A stretch of 64,000 bases of DNA from Piliocolobus tephrosceles. Its lineage: Eukaryota; Chordata; Mammalia; Primates; Cercopithecidae. The stretch covers positions 121,115,300-121,179,299 of the forward strand of contig NC_045439.1 in the NCBI RefSeq assembly GCF_002776525.5, given 5' to 3'. The position numbers and the translations under genes were made by a program. The notes below the pieces were generated by a model. It made no database searches, was not told the origin of the DNA, and saw only the letters and a list, made by a program, of their open reading frames with translations. Positions 23,597 to 34,691 of the stretch are shown in pieces (position 1 is the first letter of the stretch; the number at the start of each line of letters is the position of its first letter).

Positions 23597-23975
23597 GCCC
23601 CACCATAAGTAGGTATCCAGAATTAATGAAAGGAGCTATATATCACCTGAATAAACTGTCCTTGGATAATACAGTTACTTTTTGCCTCCGCTTTGAAGGA
23701 AAGGAAGAAATTTTTTTTTTCTATGTAAGTGACTGCTGTCTTCTCTTAGAAATATTAAGTTGTTGTGTGGGCGTTAAACATGGGTAGAAGGATGAAAATG
23801 GGGGCCAAGTAACAAAAGGATAGACTATAAACAACCATTCTACTGTTTACTTTTAAATCAATTTCTTCTCTTCTCCATCCTCGTATGTATTACAGCCAAC
23901 TATGTACATTTCCATAGTCCAAACTACATAACAAACAGAAGGCCAAAGGATAGGAAAAGTGAGGAACCTTGGTTT
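23597..23975. other. Unassigned non-coding DNA
   Basis: Nothing recognised between the LTR12 and the TTTA microsatellite. Confidence 0.45.
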
Positions 23976-23981
23976 TGTTCC

Positions 23982-23996
23982 TTATTTTATTTATTT

Positions 23997-24051
<55 letters not shown>

Positions 24052-24056
24052 TTTTT
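23982..24056. repeat. (TTTA)n microsatellite at an Alu tail
   Basis: About 18 TTTA units, expanded from the poly(A) tail of the antisense Alu that follows. It is likely polymorphic. Confidence 0.95.
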
Positions 24057-24306
24057 GGAGATGGAGTCTCACTCTGTTGCAAGGCTGGAATGCAATGGCG
24101 CGATCTCAGCTCATTGCAACCTTCCCGAGGTCAAGTTATTCTCCTGCCTCAGCCTCTTGAGTAGCTGGGACTACAGGCGCCCGCCACCATGCCCAGCTAA
24201 TTTTTGTATTTTAGTAGAGAGGGGGTTTCACCATGTTGGCCAGGATGCGCTTGATCTCTCGACCTTGTGATCCGCCCACCTCTGGTGGGAGCCACCGCGC
24301 TCAGCC
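24057..24306 (-). mobile_element. Alu, antisense, with internal deletion
   Basis: The antisense body runs from 'gagatggagtctcactctg' to 'gagccaccgcgctcagcc'. The segment that normally contains 'cctcccaaagtgctgggatt' is missing, near 24281. AluS/Y age. Confidence 0.9.
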
Positions 24307-24630
24307 TATGTTTTTTTTTCTTTTCCTGCTGCAGGTGCACCCCCCGCAGCAAATGTATCTTCTCTGTGGCTCCAGCTTCCACTGAACGTCACCTTTATCC
24401 CTGCTCTACTTTGCAGCCCCTCTGTGGATCTCATTCTCACTGGATGACCCTGGCGTCTGTGTTATGTTAACTCTGCTTCTTCTTTGTATTTCTTAAGGTC
24501 TATGACAGTAGGAAGAAGCATTTTCCTACTGTTGATAATTTCTGGGTTCCCTCATCATTCTGTTTAGCTTCTCAATTCTTGAATCAGCAGTGTAATACAT
24601 TTCGTTTATTTTACACTTCTATTTAAAATA
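24307..24630. other. Unassigned non-coding DNA
   Basis: T- and C-rich with no recognised element. Confidence 0.4.
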
Positions 24631-24631
24631 T

Positions 24632-25040
24632 TGCTGTGGCTTAATTGTCCCCACCAAAACTCATGTTGAAATTTAGTTGTCATTGTAACTGGGTTGAGAG
24701 GTGGAACCTTTAAAAGGAGATGAGATCGCAAGAGCTCAGAACTCATGAATGAATTAATGACATTATCATGAGAGTGTGTCAGTATCAGGAGAGCAGTCTC
24801 CTGATAAAACAATGAGCTCAGTCTGGTTTTTTTCCTCTCTATGCCTTGTGTACCCATTTCCTTGCCATGTGATACCTTCACCAATGATGCAGCAAGAAAA
24901 TTCTCACCAGATGGTAATTCCATGTTCTTGGACTTCCCAGCCTCCAGAACCATGAGCCAAATAAACTTCTGCTCTTTGTAAATTACCTAGTCTGTTGTAT
25001 TCTGGGTAATTTCTATAGCAGCAGAAAGTGGACCAAGATA
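24632..25040 (+). mobile_element. MST: MST-type MaLR LTR
   Basis: 'tgctgtggcttaattgtcc', 'ttgagaggtggaacctttaa', 'tcatgaatgaattaatgac', 'gcagcaagaaaattctcacc', 'cccagcctccagaaccatg' and 'gccaaataaacttctg' are in MSTA/MSTB order. It is close to full LTR length, with no internal sequence attached. Confidence 0.85.
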
Positions 25041-25200
25041 AACAAGTACACTGGTTTCTATTTGCTCCTAATACCATTCTTAAGTGTACAATATAGAATA
25101 CCACATAGTATATACAATATGATCTCACTTTATTAAAGAAAATACACAAACAAATGTTTTGGAAGGATATACTTGTATATTATTAACAGTGGTCAGGGAA

Positions 25201-25281
25201 GTCAGGTACATATACATATACATATATATACACACACATATACATATATATGCACACGTGTGTGTGTGTGTGTGTGTGTGT
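25201..25281. repeat. Compound TA/CA and (TG)n microsatellite
   Basis: Alternating purine-pyrimidine throughout: imperfect catata/cacaca, then 12 TG units (25257-25280). It is a candidate Z-DNA former. Confidence 0.92.
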
Positions 25282-25282
25282 A

Positions 25283-25382
25283 TTTGAGACAGGGTTTCAC
25301 TCTTGCCCAGGCTGGAGTGCAGTGGCACGACCACAGCTCACGACATCCTTAACCTCCCTGGGCTCAGGTGATACTCCCACCT
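25283..25382 (-). mobile_element. Alu left-monomer fragment (FLAM-like), antisense
   Basis: 'gagacagggtttcactcttg', 'cccaggctggagtgcagtgg' and 'cctgggctcaggtgatactccc' form a short antisense Alu-related piece. It joins old L1 at its far end. Confidence 0.75.
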
Positions 25383-25383
25383 C

Positions 25384-25600
25384 TGCTTCTACAAGTTTGA
25401 CTGTTTTAGATACTTTATATAAGTGGAATCATATAGTATTTGTCTCCTGTAACTGGCTTACTTCACTTCACAAAACATCCTCCTGATTCATCTGTATTAT
25501 CACAAATGGCAGGATTTCCTTCTTTTAAAAGGCCAATAATATTCTATTGTATAAGTATGCCACAATTTTTTCTCAACTCATCTATCTGTGAACACTGAGG
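25384..25600 (-). mobile_element. Old L1 fragment, antisense
   Basis: 'ataagtggaatcatatagta', 'actggcttacttcacttcac' and 'aatattctattgtataagta' are antisense old-L1 ORF2-end words. Confidence 0.65.
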
Positions 25601-27754
25601 GGTGATGTTTTAGTTGAACTTACTAATGCCAGTAGTTCTGACAACTCCTAAATCTCAGTGGTTTAACACAATGAAATTTCATTGCTGGATCACCGCACAG
25701 TCCAATCAGATGTTTGGCAGATCAGTAGTGGTTTAGGGCTTCTTACTTCTTCTGTCTGTGGTTCTAGCATCTATCCGTTGGTATTTCTTTGGAGTCATCT
25801 GTTGGATCCCCCTCATTCAACCAGCTAACAAGTGAATTGGGAAGGTATAAACAATGGCATAAAATAGTTAGGGGCCAGGTCTCTCTCAAGTGCTTGAATC
25901 ATCCACAAGTGTTCTAAATATGTCCAGTATATTTTTCCGGTTTGTTTTGTCTACACGTAACAGAAATCCAAGTACACTAGCATTAACAAATCGAGGTTAA
26001 TTTTTTCCACATACAACAACAAAAATAAGTAAAAATGAGAAGTCTAACACTAACACAACTATACCAAGTTGCCACCAGGAACCCAGGATTCTATATCTTT
26101 TCACTTTACCGTCCTTACCATGTGTCTTTCTTGTTTATACTTGCAAAATGGTGCTATACTACTAAAGATTAGCATATTAGATCAAGTTCCAGGAAGGAAG
26201 GGAGAGGAGAAAGGGTTAATAGCATGTGCCACCTGTCCATCTTTTTTTATTCAAGAAAAAAATAGCTTTCCCAGAAACCATACCTAGAATGTTTTCTCTT
26301 ATTTTTCATTGGCAAGACTGCATGTGCAGGGAAATTAATGCAATGAGTATTTAACTAGCTGCATTGCCATGGTGAACAAAGATGAGCTCACGTAGCTAAA
26401 GCAAAAGGGAGGAAGGACGTTGGGCAGCCACTATGAGCTTATGCCTCGTGTAGATGTGCCAGTCCTCCAGAGCTTTAGTTAAGATCTCTAGTACACTGAT
26501 TTTTTTTCTCTGCCTCCTTTAAGACCTTTAACTGTGCAGCCCAACCAATCAAAATAAACATCCTCATTTTCTTTAGTATCCATAAGTCGAAGGAGTTGAA
26601 TATTTCAGATTTGCTGCCTCACACAAGCTATAACTCTAATTTCCTGTTTGAGTCAGACAGAGTTTGACTCAAGATATAATAACATAGGGTGAGATCCCTT
26701 TATAGCATAGGCTTGGTGCCTTTTCGACTGAGGCACTTTCTGCCATACTCTAAGTTTATTCATGTTTCCTGACCTGGGAATGTGATTCAAATGACTGTGT
26801 GTATAACTCTGGTTTGCAAGAACAGAAATCACACATGTAATTGGAGAGGCCTCTGGACGTGCAGTTAGTGCTTACTATCAACTTTGCCCAGGATCAGGGA
26901 GAGGTTTAGAACACTATTTTGCATTCGATAATGTGGTTTTAGTTCACGTACCTAAGACACATCTTTAAAATGGTTTCTGCTATGTGTAAGATTGATATTA
27001 GGTAATTGGGAAGACATGAAGATATATTAGACACAAAGCCATCTTCAAACATTTGACAAATTAATAGAGGGTAGATAACATGTATTACAATACCCATAAT
27101 ACAAATTAGATGATGAGCATAATGTGTGTAAAAAAATTATTTCCTTTGTGGGTATGTAGAAAGATGACTATGACATCTACCTGGGTAAAATTTTGATAGG
27201 TAAATCTAGGGAAGAGGAAATTCAAATGGAGAGAAAATATAAGCATGTAAACGTAGCAAAAAAAAAAAAAAAAAGAGTGAAGTCTATATTCATAAAATCT
27301 AGAAAATACTTGAAAAATGAAGTTAACAACATGGGTTGAGACCAAGTTATGGGACCAGGAATTAAATAAGTCCACCTGTCCTGAGTTGTAAAACTGACAA
27401 GAAGCTTTTTGTTTAAAAAAAGTTACATCTTAAAGGGTCAAGGGAAGAATTTGCAATAACAAGATTTCCAAAGGTCCAATTAAAGGAGGTCAGAGGCTTA
27501 GAGTCAGGAATAAGCTTGTCTACAGTCTATTCAAGCTGAAGGAAATGTTAAGTCTGTCTTGGTGGTGTCTAAAAATATAACCCAGGGTCTACACAGGTCA
27601 TGGTTGTTTCAGGCAATATGGAGGGGAACCATAATATTGAAGTAAAACACAATTAACAAATCTTGTATCTTCTTAATATTCATATTTAGGGAGGTGAATA
27701 TTTTAAATTAAATATATAACAGGTTTTATAACAATGGATTTATTTTAAAATTCA
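25601..27754. other. Unassigned non-coding DNA
   Basis: Over 2 kb with no confident family. 25650-25900 has the look of an old DNA transposon or LTR, but I cannot place it. A 17-bp A run is at 27260-27276. Confidence 0.4.
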
Positions 27755-27870
27755 AAAGCATCTCTGTTCTCAAAATTTATTAAATCAGTGCACATTTCTA
27801 ACTGCATGCCAAACAGCCTGCAGTGCTGGGAGTACAGAGACAGCACCAAGACCAGAATCTTGCCTCATTT
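27755..27870 (-). repeat. L2 fragment, antisense (weak)
   Basis: 'aaaatttattaaatcagtgcac' followed by 'gcagtgctgggagtacagagacagcacc' resembles the reverse complement of the L2 3' end. Confidence 0.4.
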
Positions 27871-29499
27871 CTCCTAAAGCCGATAATGTTATGCTTGCTT
27901 GGCATTGTTGCCAGCACGGCTGTAGCTTGCTGTCACTCATCTCTAAAAAATTAATGGCATTACTGTAGAAAGTGTTGCCCTCCTACCAGTGTAATCCTGA
28001 GTTACTTGTGTCACTAATGCGAAGGTGGGAAGTTGAAGATTATTTTCATAATTGCTGCCTACTCTGATGGAAACATACAGTGAACTGCTTTTTTTCAAGT
28101 GTCAATGAAAATACCATCTTCCACATATCATTTGAATGATTCATAAATCACAATGAAAGTTTGCCCTTGCTCAAAGGCAAAGAAAAAAATTAACGGGGGA
28201 CTTGAATAGGTAGAAGTGGGTTTAAAAACAGCTTCTCAAACAAAAATGTTGGATAATAATAAGCGATGGTTAGACGCTAGCTTCAAAATAACTCAGCTTT
28301 TCTTCAAGATTACTTGATTCTTTCAGAGTACCTCTGAAATTTTCTGTTAATTTTTTGCTTCTCTCAACTGTATGGATCGGAGGCATAATAAGATTTGGTG
28401 TAGATGGTATTTCCAAAATATATTTATGTAAATGTCACTTGGATAAAAATCCTGTATTCCCAGGGCAAGGAAATCAATCCCCAACCTCACTGAATATTTG
28501 ATCTATAATTACCTTCCAAAATTAGGTACTGGAAGGACATAATAGGTCTAATTCCACTGAAGTATTTTTAATAGCATATTTAAATCATCCTTGATTCCTC
28601 CTATACTTATTAACAATTTTCTCAGATAATTTTATGAATGATAATGACAATCTTCAGGGATTACTTAAAAGGAGTTTTCAAAACCATGCATCAGGAAGAC
28701 AAAAAAAACACTCCACTGCTTTTTAGAGTGATTTTCTCTCTAGTGAATGGAAAATAAGAATCAAACGTTTGAATTTCAGTGTTTCATGAAAATAAAATAT
28801 CCTATTATGCCAAATTATTTAGGAATTCAAAATAAAGTCCAAAATATCTTCAGGGTATGGTTTAGTTTAGTGCCATCTAAAAAATATATGGGGCCAATTT
28901 TCAGATAGAAGCCATATATTTTCTTATTTTTCTTTCAAAACTAAATAACAGCAAGAAAAAGGTAATAGGAACAACACAAAAATAAGTGAAAGTAAGCAAG
29001 CAGTGAGGTCAGTGAGTACTAAGCTGTCTTTGCAAGAATGTTTCTGCTGAACTTGGAGCCCTTCGAGTTCTGCTTTGAAGTCTGCATAAGTCAAGGACAG
29101 AAGCACAGCCTAGAGCAAGTGCTAAGTAAGGAATCTCATAAGAAATTATACTTCATAAAACTGAAATCTCACTGGGTTTCACCCTCAGTGTAAGGGTTTT
29201 AAAAAGAAATAAATACTCAGTCACAAGAATATAATAGTCTCAACCTTGACACTGGAAACTGGAAAGAAAAGAGTTCCCTTGAGAACTCATAACTGCAATC
29301 CAGACCTCATACTAGTGTGCAAGCCCAACCATGCAGTCTGTGCAATCCATACAAGTTTAATTGAGAATTCAAAGTGTTTCTGCATTGGTAGTGACCTAAG
29401 GGAACTGGCAGAAGCAAGCACAAATTATCTCTGGAGACCTCAAAAATATTCCCATAGGTGAAATTCAAAGAAATACCAATAAGTCAAGTCAAAAGTCAC
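27871..29499. other. Unassigned non-coding DNA
   Basis: AT-rich unique-looking sequence with no gene or clear repeat. Confidence 0.45.
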
Positions 29500-30368
29500 A
29501 AAACATACAAAGAAACAACACTATAGGTGAGGGCAATCAAAAATAATAAATGTTAGGATCTGACATGCAAAGAATTTGAGATTTTTGAAATTATCAAAAT
29601 ACTAATATTTCTCAGAATATTAAAGAACTATTAAAATATTTATACAGAAATAAAAGGGATCACTGAAAACATGAGTAAGAAAACTAAAGAATTGCAAGAC
29701 ATATGAAAATAGAATTTCTAAAAATGAAAATATATAATTAAAATGTAAAACTCAACGGATACATCCAACAGCATACTATACACAGAGAAAAAATTATTAA
29801 CTAAAAGATGAAGCGTAAATATTATTCACAGCCTAGCAGGAAAGACAAAGAAATTAACATATTAGTATTTGTTTAAAGAGAAATTAAGGAAATAAAAAAG
29901 GGATTGAGAAGATCTAGCAATAATCTAATGGAAGTTCCAGAAATATAAAATAAAATAATACGGGAAATTTAGAAGAATATTGAAACAGATGTCTGAGAAT
30001 ATTCTAGAATTTTTGAAAGTCTCCAAATATCAGAAGCCCAACAATATTAAGCATGATATAGGAAAAAAAAAATACAGATACAGATATAATCTCCACAGTT
30101 AGATACATTATTCATTTTGGAAAACGACAGGACACCATATTTCAAGAAACCTTAAAATCAGTCAAGGAGATAAGATCAATCATCTTGACTGTTTTACAGT
30201 AATGAAAGCTAGAAGCAAGATATGTTCTATGTGCTAGAAAACAAAAACAAAGAAACTGCCAGTCTCAAATTTTATAACCAGTGACAAAACCCTTCAATAC
30301 TGAAGGTGAAATAAGTACATTTTGAGAAAATAAAAACTGAAAAGAGTTTGCCTTTGTAAACCTGAGTG
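29500..30368 (+). mobile_element. Ancient L1M, ORF1 region
   Basis: The order of words matches the L1M ORF1 3' half: 'atttcaagaaacctta', 'cagtaatgaaagctagaagc', 'tcaaattttataaccagtga' and 'actgaaggtgaaataagtac'. It continues after the inserted LTR at 30939. No open frame survives. Confidence 0.65.
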
Positions 30369-30938
30369 TGTTAGTTAGGGTTCTCCAGAGAATAGAACCA
30401 ATAGGATGTCTGTACACACACAGACACAGAGTGAGAGAGACAAGAGAAAGAGAGAGAGAAAGAGATTAATCGATTATGGATATTGGCTCATACACTTAAT
30501 GAAGGATAAGAAGTCTCACAATCTGCTGTCTGCAAGCTGGAGAATCAGGAAAGCCAGGGGTGTAATTCAGTCTGAGTCCAAAGGCCTGAGAACAAGAGAG
30601 AGGGAAAGGGGCTGTGGGGAGGAGATGCTGGTGTAAGTCCTCAAGTCCAAAGGCCCAAGAACCAGGAGCTTCAATGTCTGAGAGGTGGAGAAGATGGATG
30701 TCCCAGCTCAAACAGAGAGAGCTAACTGACCCTTTCCTCCCTTATGTTCTGTTCAGGCCCTCAATAGATTGAATGATGCTCCTCTACATTGATGAGTGCA
30801 GATTTTTACTCAGTCTACTGATACAAATGCTAATCTCTTCTGGAAATATCCTCACAGACACACTCAGAAATAATGTTTTACCAGTTATCTGGGCATCCCT
30901 TAGCACAATCTAGTTAACATAAAAAATTCACCACCACA
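30369..30938 (+). mobile_element. MLT2A: MLT2A-type LTR (ERVL)
   Basis: It begins 'tgttagttagggttctccag' and runs through 'acaatctgctgtctgcaagc', 'agtccaaaggcctgagaac' (this unit occurs twice), 'gatggatgtcccagctcaaa' and 'ctggaaatatcctcacagac' to 'aattcaccaccaca'. It is a full-length solo ERVL LTR set in L1M ORF1; L1M words resume directly after it. A clean 5-bp duplication was not found. Confidence 0.85.
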
Positions 30939-31162
30939 CTGTACTAAAAGAAATTCTAAAGAATGCATACTACAGAAATAAGCCTTCTACAATTTTTATA
31001 TAGAATTTAAATATACCAAAAAAGAATATAATTGACATGGAGATACTTTAACTCATAATGTTTTATGGACCTTGTGTTTTCCTGAAGGAAGTTGAAGGTT
31101 TTGATTAATAATAGGATTTTATAAGTTAGAAATTTATGTTTTAATTTATACAGAAATAATAA
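30939..31162 (+). mobile_element. Ancient L1M, continued
   Basis: 'ctaaaagaaattctaaagaatg' continues the L1M ORF1 end interrupted by the LTR, followed by an AT-rich inter-ORF-like region. Confidence 0.55.
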
Positions 31163-31175
31163 AATAATAGAAACA

Positions 31176-31480
31176 GGCCAGGCATGCTGACTGATGCCTG
31201 TAATTCAGCACTTTGGGAGGCTGAGGTAGACGTATCACCTAGGGTGAAGAGTTCACGACTAGCCTGGTCAACATGGTGAAACCCCATCTCTACTAAAAAA
31301 ATTACCAAAAAGTAGCCTGGCATGGTGGTAGGCGCCTGTAATCCCAGCTACTCAGGAGGCTGAGGCAGGAGAATAGCTTGGACCAGGGAGTTGGAGGTTG
31401 CAGTGAGCCAAGATCATACCATTGCACTCCAGCCTGGGCAAGAAGAGTAAAATTCTGTCTCAATAATAATAATAATAATA
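31176..31480 (+). mobile_element. Alu (S/J age) with (AAT)n tail
   Basis: Full-length, diverged Alu from 'ggccaggcatgctgactg' to 'ctgtctcaataataat'. The tail has become an AAT repeat. Flanks 'aataatagaaaca' and 'aatagtagaaaca' form the target-site duplication. Confidence 0.88.
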
Positions 31481-31489
31481 GTAGAAACA

Positions 31490-32066
31490 AATTATATAAA
31501 TTCTAAACTAGTAGCAAGAGAAACTTAGTTGATGAAAAAAAATCTACGAAAGGGAATAAAAGAATACAAAGCCCAGGAAACATATTTTGGAGAAAAATGT
31601 ATAAATTTATAAATGCATATATAAGCTAAATATGAATAATACACTAAAATTTAAAAACATATAAAAATCTAGAATAAAGTTTTATTCTAAATTTAGATAG
31701 TACAAATAAGATGGTAGATTTAAATCCAAATATATTATTATATTAAACATCAACAGACTAAATGCAGCAAAGACAAAAATTATAAAAATGTGTGTAAAAG
31801 AATTATACGTGCATTGTGTGTGTATGCACAAACATACATATTAATATATATTTATATATACATATATAATTTAAACTATGAGGAAACAGAACATTTCAAA
31901 GTTAAAAGGTAGAAAAAGATAAATACTAACAAAAAAACCCTAGTGAGATAAAGATAGTGACAAAAGTTTTAAATCACCAGGATTTACAACAATCTGTGTT
32001 TATGTGTATGGAATAAAATAGTCTCAAAACATATAAAGCAAAATTGATAGAACTACAAGAAAAATA
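31490..32066 (+). mobile_element. Ancient L1M, continued
   Basis: 'aaacatcaacagactaaatgc' resembles the L1 ORF2 start region, and 'caaaattgatagaactacaag' an internal ORF2 part. Between them is a (TA/CA)-rich stretch at 31830-31870. Heavily decayed. Confidence 0.5.
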
Positions 32067-32081
32067 GAAAATTCCAGCACC

Positions 32082-32337
32082 AATCCCAGCACTTTGGGAG
32101 GCCGAGACGGGCGGATCACGAGGTCAGGAGATCAAGACCATCCTGGCTAAAACGGTGAAACCCCGTCCCTACTAGAAAATACAAAAAACGAGCCGGGCGA
32201 GGTGGCGGGCACCTGTAGTCCCAGCTACTCGGGAGGCTGAGGCAGGAGAATGGCGTAAACCCGGGAGGCGGGGCTTGCAGTGAGCTGAGATCCGGCCACT
32301 GCACTCCAGCCTGGGCGACAGAGCAAGACTCCGTCTC

Positions 32338-32363
<26 letters not shown>
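32082..32363 (+). mobile_element. AluY, Old World monkey type, 5'-truncated
   Basis: It begins at Alu position about 27 ('aatcccagcactttggg') and is otherwise complete. It has the same right-arm changes as the copy at 3938 (gcgaggtggcgg, ggcgtaaacccggg, gagctgagatccgg). A perfect 15-bp duplication, gaaaattccagcacc, flanks it at 32067-32081 and 32364-32378. Confidence 0.92.
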
Positions 32364-32368
<5 letters not shown>

Positions 32369-32378
32369 TTCCAGCACC

Positions 32379-32935
32379 ATAATAATGAAAAAATGTGTCA
32401 CGATCTTTCTCACTGATTGCTCACTACAAAAAAGAAAAGATGCTCAAAGTCATTAGTAATCAATGAAAAACGAGATATAGCTATAGCAAGATATAACTTC
32501 ATGTCTGCCAGCTTGGCAGAAATTTGTAAACTGAACAATAGGCCATGAAGCAACAGGAATGCTCATCCACTTGCAACTGCTCAGAAAAAAAGTTTGGTAT
32601 GTGCATTCCTTTGAACTAACAATTACACTCCTGGAAATAGACTTTAGAGAAACTTCTTGCACATGTGTATCAGAAGAAAGTTGTGTTCATGAATATTTAT
32701 TTCTGCATTTTTCAAAACCCAAAAGTGCAAAACAACAGAAAGTATAAACTATGGTATATTTCTACAAAGGAAAATTGTAAAGCAACACAAACAAATGAAA
32801 ATAAACACAGCAACCACCAGATAATGAGGAAATCTCAGAAATATAATGTTGAGTAAAAGATTCAAATCACAGAAGAGCATAAGAACTGTGATTCTATTTA
32901 AATAAAATTAAAAACAGGCAAAATCAAAGGATATA
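32379..32935 (+). mobile_element. Ancient L1M 3' end
   Basis: 'ccacttgcaactgctcagaa', 'ttgaactaacaattacactcc' and 'tgttgagtaaaagattc' are in the order of the L1M ORF2 C-terminus and 3' UTR. Confidence 0.6.
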
Positions 32936-32938
32936 TTT

Positions 32939-32973
32939 GAGAGAAAGAGAGTGAGTGAGAGAGAGAGAGAGAG

Positions 32974-33009
<36 letters not shown>
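32939..33009. repeat. (GA)n(GT)n compound microsatellite
   Basis: A GA tract passes abruptly into a pure GT tract of about 15 units, ending at 33008. Confidence 0.95.
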
Positions 33010-33289
33010 GCAATACAGTACAGTGGCTTGCATTGGGCCAACTAACAAAGTTGACTAAGATAATTCAGAAAAATCGGGACATCTGGATGTGACAGCCCAC
33101 ACATTCAGGACTACTAGAACCCAACTTGCAGAACATTTTCCAGTATTCCAAAATTTTCCCAAGTCAATATAGGCAATGAGGAATCGGAAAGAAATTTGAA
33201 GTTAAAAGGAATCAAAGCTCAAAGCTCTGAAAGATAGATAGTAAAGCTATGGCCTGAGAAACAAACGCTGTACAAAGCCCACAGTATTC
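33010..33289. other. Unassigned non-coding DNA
   Basis: Nothing recognised. Confidence 0.4.
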
Positions 33290-33496
33290 ATCATATTCTC
33301 TCCCTCAAGTCCTCCAATTACTCCTCATAATTAAATACTAATTCCTTAGCATTCTGAATTCAGCCCACTTTAGTTAAGCAAAACAGGCCACTTTACTCTC
33401 CAGCTTCACATTTTCTTCATTCCTCATTTTTGTTACTATTATTCCCTCTCTCTAAAATCCTCTTTGCACATCTCATCATGTCAAATCCCTGCTCAA
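33290..33496 (+). repeat. L2 fragment, sense (weak)
   Basis: 'ccactttactctccagcttcac', 'tcattcctcatttttgttac' and 'ccctctctctaaaatcctctttgc' follow L2 order. Confidence 0.4.
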
Positions 33497-34691
33497 TAGG
33501 GAAAAATTGAAGGCCTTTCCTCTAAGATCTGAAACATGACAAGAATGCCCATTGTTACCACTGTTATTGAACATAGTACTGAATGTCTGGCTAAGGCAAT
33601 TAGACAATGAAAAAAAAAAAATAAAGAGCATCCAAACTGGAAAGGAAGAACTCAAATAAGCCTTGTTTGCAGATGGTATGATCTTATATTTGCAAAAACC
33701 TAAAGCCTTCACCAAAAAAACTATTAGAACTGATAAATACATTCAGTAAAGTTGCAGGATATAAAATCCGCATATGAAAATCAGTAGCATTTCTTTATGC
33801 TAACAGTGAATAATCTGAAAAAGAAAGAAAAAAGTAAGCCCATTTACAATAGCCACAAATAAAATTAAATACTTAACCAAAGAAGCAAAAAGTCTCTATA
33901 ATGAATACTATAAAACACTGCTGAAAGAAATTGAAGAGGACACCAAAAAAATGGAAAGATATTTCATGTTCATTAACTATAAGGATCAATATTGTTAAAA
34001 TGCTCATACTACCCAAAGCAATCTACAGATTCAATGCAATCCCTATCAAAATAGCAATGACATTCTTCACAGAGATAGAAAAAACTATCCTAAAACATAT
34101 ATAGAACCACAAAAGAACTCAGAATAGCTAAAGCAATCCTAAGCAAAAAGGACAAAATGGGAGGAATCACATTACCTGGTTTTAAATTAAACGATAGAGC
34201 TATAGTAACCAAAACAGCATGGTTCTGGCATAAAAACAGGTGTGTGGACCAATGGAACAGAATAGAAAACCCACAAATGAATCTACTTACCTGCAGTAAA
34301 CTCATTTTTGACAACAGTGCCATGAGGTACACTACACAAAAGATAGTCTTTTCAATATACAGTGTTGGGAAAACTGAATATCCATATGCAGAAGAATGAA
34401 ACTAGACCCCTATCTCTCATCATGTACAAAAATAAAATTAAAACAGATTAAAGACTTAAATCTGAGACCTCAAACTATTTAACTACTACAAAAATGTTTC
34501 GAGGAAACTCTCCAGGACATTGGTCTGGGCAAAATTTTCTTGAGCTATACCCCGCAACCATAGGCAACCAAAGCAAAAATGGACAAATGGAATCATATCA
34601 AGTCAAAAATCTTCTGCACAGCAAGAGAAACAGTCAACAGTGATGAGACAACCCACAGAATGAGAGAAAATATTTGAAAACTACTCATCTG
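33497..34691 (+). mobile_element. Older L1 (ORF2 region), left part of a split element
   Basis: Sense ORF2 from the reverse-transcriptase region ('cattgttaccactgttattg'; 'ttgtttgcagatggtatgat', where the second Asp of the FADD motif has become Gly) to the position where the young L1 is inserted. Many frameshifts. It resumes at 40897. Confidence 0.88.
34676..34691. repeat. L1 target-site duplication, left copy
   Basis: gaaaactactcatctg, identical to 40881-40896. The first copy is preceded by 'tattt', so the first-strand nick reads close to the L1 endonuclease preference (TTTT/AA-like on the opposite strand). Confidence 0.95.

Noticed and set aside
23959..24270. 103-codon frame with a YLFI repeat resembling a membrane segment
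   Set aside because: It is the translated TTTA microsatellite plus an antisense Alu.
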